Source: an uncultured Muribaculaceae bacterium
Lineage (GTDB): Bacteria > Bacteroidota > Bacteroidia > Bacteroidales > Muribaculaceae
Length of the DNA stretch: 63,352 nucleotides
Direction: 5' to 3'
Assembly: GCA_934555895.1 (NCBI GenBank)
Contig: CAKTFH010000012.1
Span: 1-63,352, forward strand
The first letter of the stretch is position 1, and each line of letters opens with the position of its first letter. This document shows, in pieces, positions 60,851 through 63,352 of this stretch. A program made the position numbers and the translations under genes. The notes beneath the pieces were generated by a model. That model was not told where the DNA came from and ran no database searches. It saw nothing but the letters and a program-made list of their open reading frames with translations.

Positions 60851-62333
60851 AAGTCGTTTTCTCAGTTCTGCTATGTTCGGTTTCGGCGAGGAGCAGCAGT
60901 TTGTCGCCCACGCGCAGGCGTGTATCGCCGCGTGGCACCACATACTCTCCGTCGCGGCGTTTGATTATTATCACGAGTGTCTTGGGCGCAATGCGGAGGG
61001 TGCGGAGTGTCTCTCCCTCATAAAGCATATCGGGTGTGACCTCACATTCGGTCATTGTGGCCGATATGTCTTCTGGCAGTTCCACTCCGGCGAACACAGG
61101 TTCTTTGAGCGGACGGCAGAGGTCGAGCGCACGTGCCATCGACTTTACCGTGGTGCCCTGTATGAGCAGCGACAGCAACGTGATGAAAAACACTACATTG
61201 AACATGAAAGCCGCATGCTCCACGGCTGGCGAAATAAGGGCGTAAGTGGCGAAGATGATGGGTACGGCGCCGCGCAGTCCCACCCATGCGATGTATAGCC
61301 TTGCCTTGAACGAGAATTTCCTGAAGGGGAGCAGGCAGAGAAACACTGCTACCGGGCGCGACACAATTATCATAAACAGGCCCAGGGCCACTCCCGGCAC
61401 GGCCACGGAGACAAGCTCCGACGGGTTGACAAGTAGTCCGAGAGTAAGGAACATGATAATCTGCACGAGCCATGTGAAACCGCCGAAGAAGGTCGAAATC
61501 GTGCGTTTGAGCGGCAGTTTGCTGTTACCCACCACCAGGCCCGAAACGTAGACCGCCAGATAGCTGTTGCCTCCGGCCAGTTCGGTGAGGGAGAAAGAGA
61601 AAAACACGCAGGCAATCATCAGCACCGGATACATAAACTCATTGTCGGATTTCAGCCGTTTCACGAGCCATACGGCGGCGAAACCTATGAGCAAGCCTCC
61701 GGCCGCGCCCACAAACAGCTGCACCGCCAGCATCCCCGCCATGGTCAGTGCAAGACCCGATGCCGTGGCCGACCCTCCGCTTTCAAGCATGTCGATGAGC
61801 ATGATTACAAGCAGATATGCCACAGGGTCGTTGGAGCCGCTCTCGAGTTCGAGGGTCTGCCTTAGATTCTGTTTAAGGTCGGTTCTGGCAGAGCCGAGTA
61901 TGGAGAACACCGAGGCCGAATCGGTCGATGACATGATTGCCGCCAGAAGCATCGACTCTATCCAGCCGAAAGCGTGGTCGGGAGCGAAGAAATGAAACAC
62001 ATAATAGATAAATGCGCCGGTTATGGCCGTGGTTATCAGCACTCCCACTGTAGCGAGCACCAGTCCCGGCCCGAGCACAGGCCTTATGTCGCGCAGTTTC
62101 GTGTCGGTACCGCCCGAGAAAAGAATGATGCTGAGCGACACCATGCCGATAAACTGTGTGGTTTCCGCGGAATCGAAATGTATTCCGAAACCGTCGACTC
62201 CGGCGAGCATGCCTACACCGAGGAAGAGCACGAGGGTCGGCACGCCGTAACGGCTGCCTGCCCGTCCGGCGAAAACACTCACAAACAGCAGTATTGCTGA
62301 TATGAGGACGATGTTGTTGGGTGTTATCTCCAT
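60849..62333 (-). CDS. NhaP2-type K+/H+ antiporter
   Basis: A CPA1 cation-proton antiporter of 494 residues from the ATG at 62333 (MEITPNNIVLISAILLFVSV); the frame extends 16 codons further but that part precedes the first helix and lies near the promoter. About twelve hydrophobic segments are visible, with the ion-site region STDSASVFSIL and LESGSNDPVAYLLV. A TrkA-C-type regulatory domain closes the protein (about 400-485, with LRIAPKTLVIIIKRRDGEYVVPRGDTRL). This combination is NhaP2/CvrA, involved in K+ export and osmotic or pH control. Confidence 0.93.
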   Translation of the reverse strand: MEITPNNIVLISAILLFVSVFAGRAGSRYGVPTLVLFLGVGMLAGVDGFGIHFDSAETTQFIGMVSLSIILFSGGTDTKLRDIRPVLGPGLVLATVGVLITTAITGAFIYYVFHFFAPDHAFGWIESMLLAAIMSSTDSASVFSILGSARTDLKQNLRQTLELESGSNDPVAYLLVIMLIDMLESGGSATASGLALTMAGMLAVQLFVGAAGGLLIGFAAVWLVKRLKSDNEFMYPVLMIACVFFSFSLTELAGGNSYLAVYVSGLVVGNSKLPLKRTISTFFGGFTWLVQIIMFLTLGLLVNPSELVSVAVPGVALGLFMIIVSRPVAVFLCLLPFRKFSFKARLYIAWVGLRGAVPIIFATYALISPAVEHAAFMFNVVFFITLLSLLIQGTTVKSMARALDLCRPLKEPVFAGVELPEDISATMTECEVTPDMLYEGETLRTLRIAPKTLVIIIKRRDGEYVVPRGDTRLRVGDKLLLLAETEHSRTEKTT

Positions 62334-62399
62334 AAATAGTAAGTCGTTAATGTAAGTCAGAGGGCTTATCTCCCGATTCACTGTCCGGGGATGATATCA

Positions 62400-62407
62400 C
62401 AAAGTTA
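62400..62407 (-). promoter_or_regulatory. -7 element of the antiporter gene
   Basis: On the minus strand this reads TAACTTTG, matching TAnnTTTG, with a leader of about 60 nt to the ATG at 62333. No convincing -33 box is visible. Confidence 0.45.
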
Positions 62408-62468
62408 ATAGTAAAATTCCATTCCGTTTAAAAAAGTTCTGTATAGTTGACTCAAATATGTTTCCGTG

Positions 62469-62503
62469 TTTACTCAAAAGTAAAAACATTTTGTGTAACT
62501 TTG
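62469..62503 (+). promoter_or_regulatory. Operator-like repeat and -7 element of the TA genes
   Basis: TTTACT-CAAA-AGTAAA (62469-62484) is a perfect inverted repeat just upstream of TAACTTTG (62496-62503), a -7 element 30 bp before the toxin ATG. The placement suits autoregulation by the HTH antitoxin. Confidence 0.5.
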
Positions 62504-62533
62504 CGGTTGTTAAGGCAAAGAGACAATACGGAT

Positions 62534-63004
62534 ATGAGTGAGGCAGAACTTATACAGCTAAACAAAGACCAAAACTGCACCCTTTATACTATTCAGTTTA
62601 TCACTGAGGACAAGGGTGAGTATCTTCGTTTCTATAACCGTTTCAAGGACGATGCTACCTATAATGAAGATTTGGCCCGCATAGCCAAGTTTGTTGAAAG
62701 CATCGCTGATCTTGGAGCTCTGGAGCGTTTCTTCCGACCGGAAGGGAAGATGAGTGATAGAGTATGTGCGCTCCCGGTCGTTAAATCAAAGTTGCGCCTG
62801 TATTGTCTGCGACTCTCAGACAGCATCCTTATACTCGGAAATGGAGGAGTCAAGAAAACACGCACCTATGATGAGGATGATGAGTTGCGTGGATTTGTGG
62901 TCACCCTGCAAAACTTTGATAAACTTATTAAGGAAGGTGTAAAGGACGGAACCATTGTAATTTCCGAGAATGAAATTGAAACCGACAAAACATTTGATAT
63001 ATGA
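62534..63004 (+). CDS. RelE/HigB-like toxin
   Basis: The start is set at 62534 (MSEAELIQLNKDQNC), 30 bp after the -7 element; the longer frame from 62447 would begin upstream of the promoter. The 156-residue protein has the beta-strand core of RelE/ParE-like toxins in its second half: SKLRLYCLRLSDSILILGNGG followed by LRGFVVTLQNFDKLI (two parts of one region). Toxins of this kind usually cleave mRNA at the ribosome. The stop overlaps the antitoxin start (ATGA, 63001-63004), as in higBA-type operons with the toxin gene first. Activity is inferred only. Confidence 0.8.
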   Translation: MSEAELIQLNKDQNCTLYTIQFITEDKGEYLRFYNRFKDDATYNEDLARIAKFVESIADLGALERFFRPEGKMSDRVCALPVVKSKLRLYCLRLSDSILILGNGGVKKTRTYDEDDELRGFVVTLQNFDKLIKEGVKDGTIVISENEIETDKTFDI

Positions 63005-63267
63005 AGACAGCTTTTGACGAATACAATCGGATAGTGTCATCTATACCGGAACATATCCGCAAGGAGGTGGATATGGAGATGGCTGTGTCCAATAGAATCT
63101 ATGACCTCATGACACAAAAAGGGTTGTCAAAGGCAGAGTTTGCCCGCTCTATCGGCAAGCGTCCGTGTGAGATCACCAAATGGCTGAGCGGCCAGCATAA
63201 TTTCACCCTTTCCACCCTCTCGATGCTCTCCTCATTCTTCGGCCAGCCCATAATAACAGTCGGCTGA
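63001..63267 (+). CDS. HTH (XRE-type) antitoxin
   Basis: An 88-residue protein with one helix-turn-helix at about 34-75: LMTQKGLSKAEFARSIGKRP, then EITKWLSGQHNFTLSTLSML. The N-terminal 30 residues (FDEYNRIVSSIPEHIRKEVD) form a helix that may contact the toxin. It overlaps the toxin gene by 4 bp and should neutralise the toxin and repress the operon, probably through the inverted repeat at 62469-62484. The HigA type is the closest match. Confidence 0.88.
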   Translation: MKTAFDEYNRIVSSIPEHIRKEVDMEMAVSNRIYDLMTQKGLSKAEFARSIGKRPCEITKWLSGQHNFTLSTLSMLSSFFGQPIITVG

Positions 63268-63276
63268 GATTTACAT

Positions 63277-63352
63277 TTAGAGCTTGTTTAAAAACAAATG
63301 TGAATGAAAAATGAGCATCAGTCGGATGCTCAGGCATTTATCCTTTGTGGAT
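63277..63352 (+). mobile_element. Left end of a further IS/MITE-like element (cut by window edge)
   Basis: TTA (63277-63279) is followed by GAGCTTGTTTAAAAAC, the same terminus as the element at 50340. After about 20 bp the sequences diverge, so it is a different interior. A perfect 8-bp hairpin TGAGCATC-AGTCG-GATGCTCA follows. The right end is outside the window. Confidence 0.5.

Overview
The window looks like a chromosomal segment of a gut Bacteroidales, most plausibly a Muribaculaceae-type organism. This rests on protein families and signals: SusC/SusD pair, hybrid two-component regulator, many CAZymes, a MurF-Alr fusion, C-terminal tails of the type IX secretion (T9SS) kind, and Bacteroidetes -7 promoter elements (TAnnTTTG). 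No rRNA, tRNA or CRISPR array was found. The species is inference.

Layout. 344-5744 (minus): a cell-envelope operon of a PorE-like OmpA/PD40 lipoprotein, a GSCFA protein and a MurF-Alr fusion. 5961-9508 (minus): a small outer-membrane barrel and two GH43 enzymes. 9809-12040 (plus): a membrane pyrophosphatase with a structured leader. 12130-16428 (minus): an S41 peptidase, an alpha/beta hydrolase and an exported DJ-1 protein. 16429-22005: a patchy region with gene remnants, a stress-type operon (HxlR, zinc ribbon, DJ-1, TfoX, truncated GNAT, membrane protein), a radical SAM gene, an orphan lipoprotein, a broken IS5-family transposase and a tRNA-3'-end-like sequence.

22006-55757 is the centrepiece: a 34-kb polysaccharide utilisation locus (PUL) for alpha-mannan or mannoprotein. 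The minus arm has GH92, GH92, GH130, a BSP-family metalloprotease, GH92 and the HTCS regulator. The plus arm has GH38, a GLUG-repeat surface protein, SusC, SusD, GH76 and a C10 cysteine protease. GH76 should cut the alpha-1,6 backbone; GH92 and GH38 should trim alpha-mannosyl side chains; GH130 should act on beta-mannosides. One GH92 has Gln in place of the general-acid Glu in its HGN(E/Q)P motif, the change associated with mannose-1-phosphate uncapping, so yeast phosphomannan is a candidate substrate. Two proteases could strip the protein part. Five products carry T9SS-like tails, so this PUL appears to be coupled to T9SS. A 347-bp MITE-like element lies directly upstream of GH76.

55880-63352 holds housekeeping and regulatory genes: a YdbS/YdbT pair, a PepSY-like protein, a LuxR regulator and a DUF1349 protein diverging from a perfect 18-bp palindromic promoter, a beta-carbonic anhydrase, an NhaP2-type antiporter, and a HigBA-like toxin-antitoxin pair. 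The window ends just inside another IS/MITE-like end.
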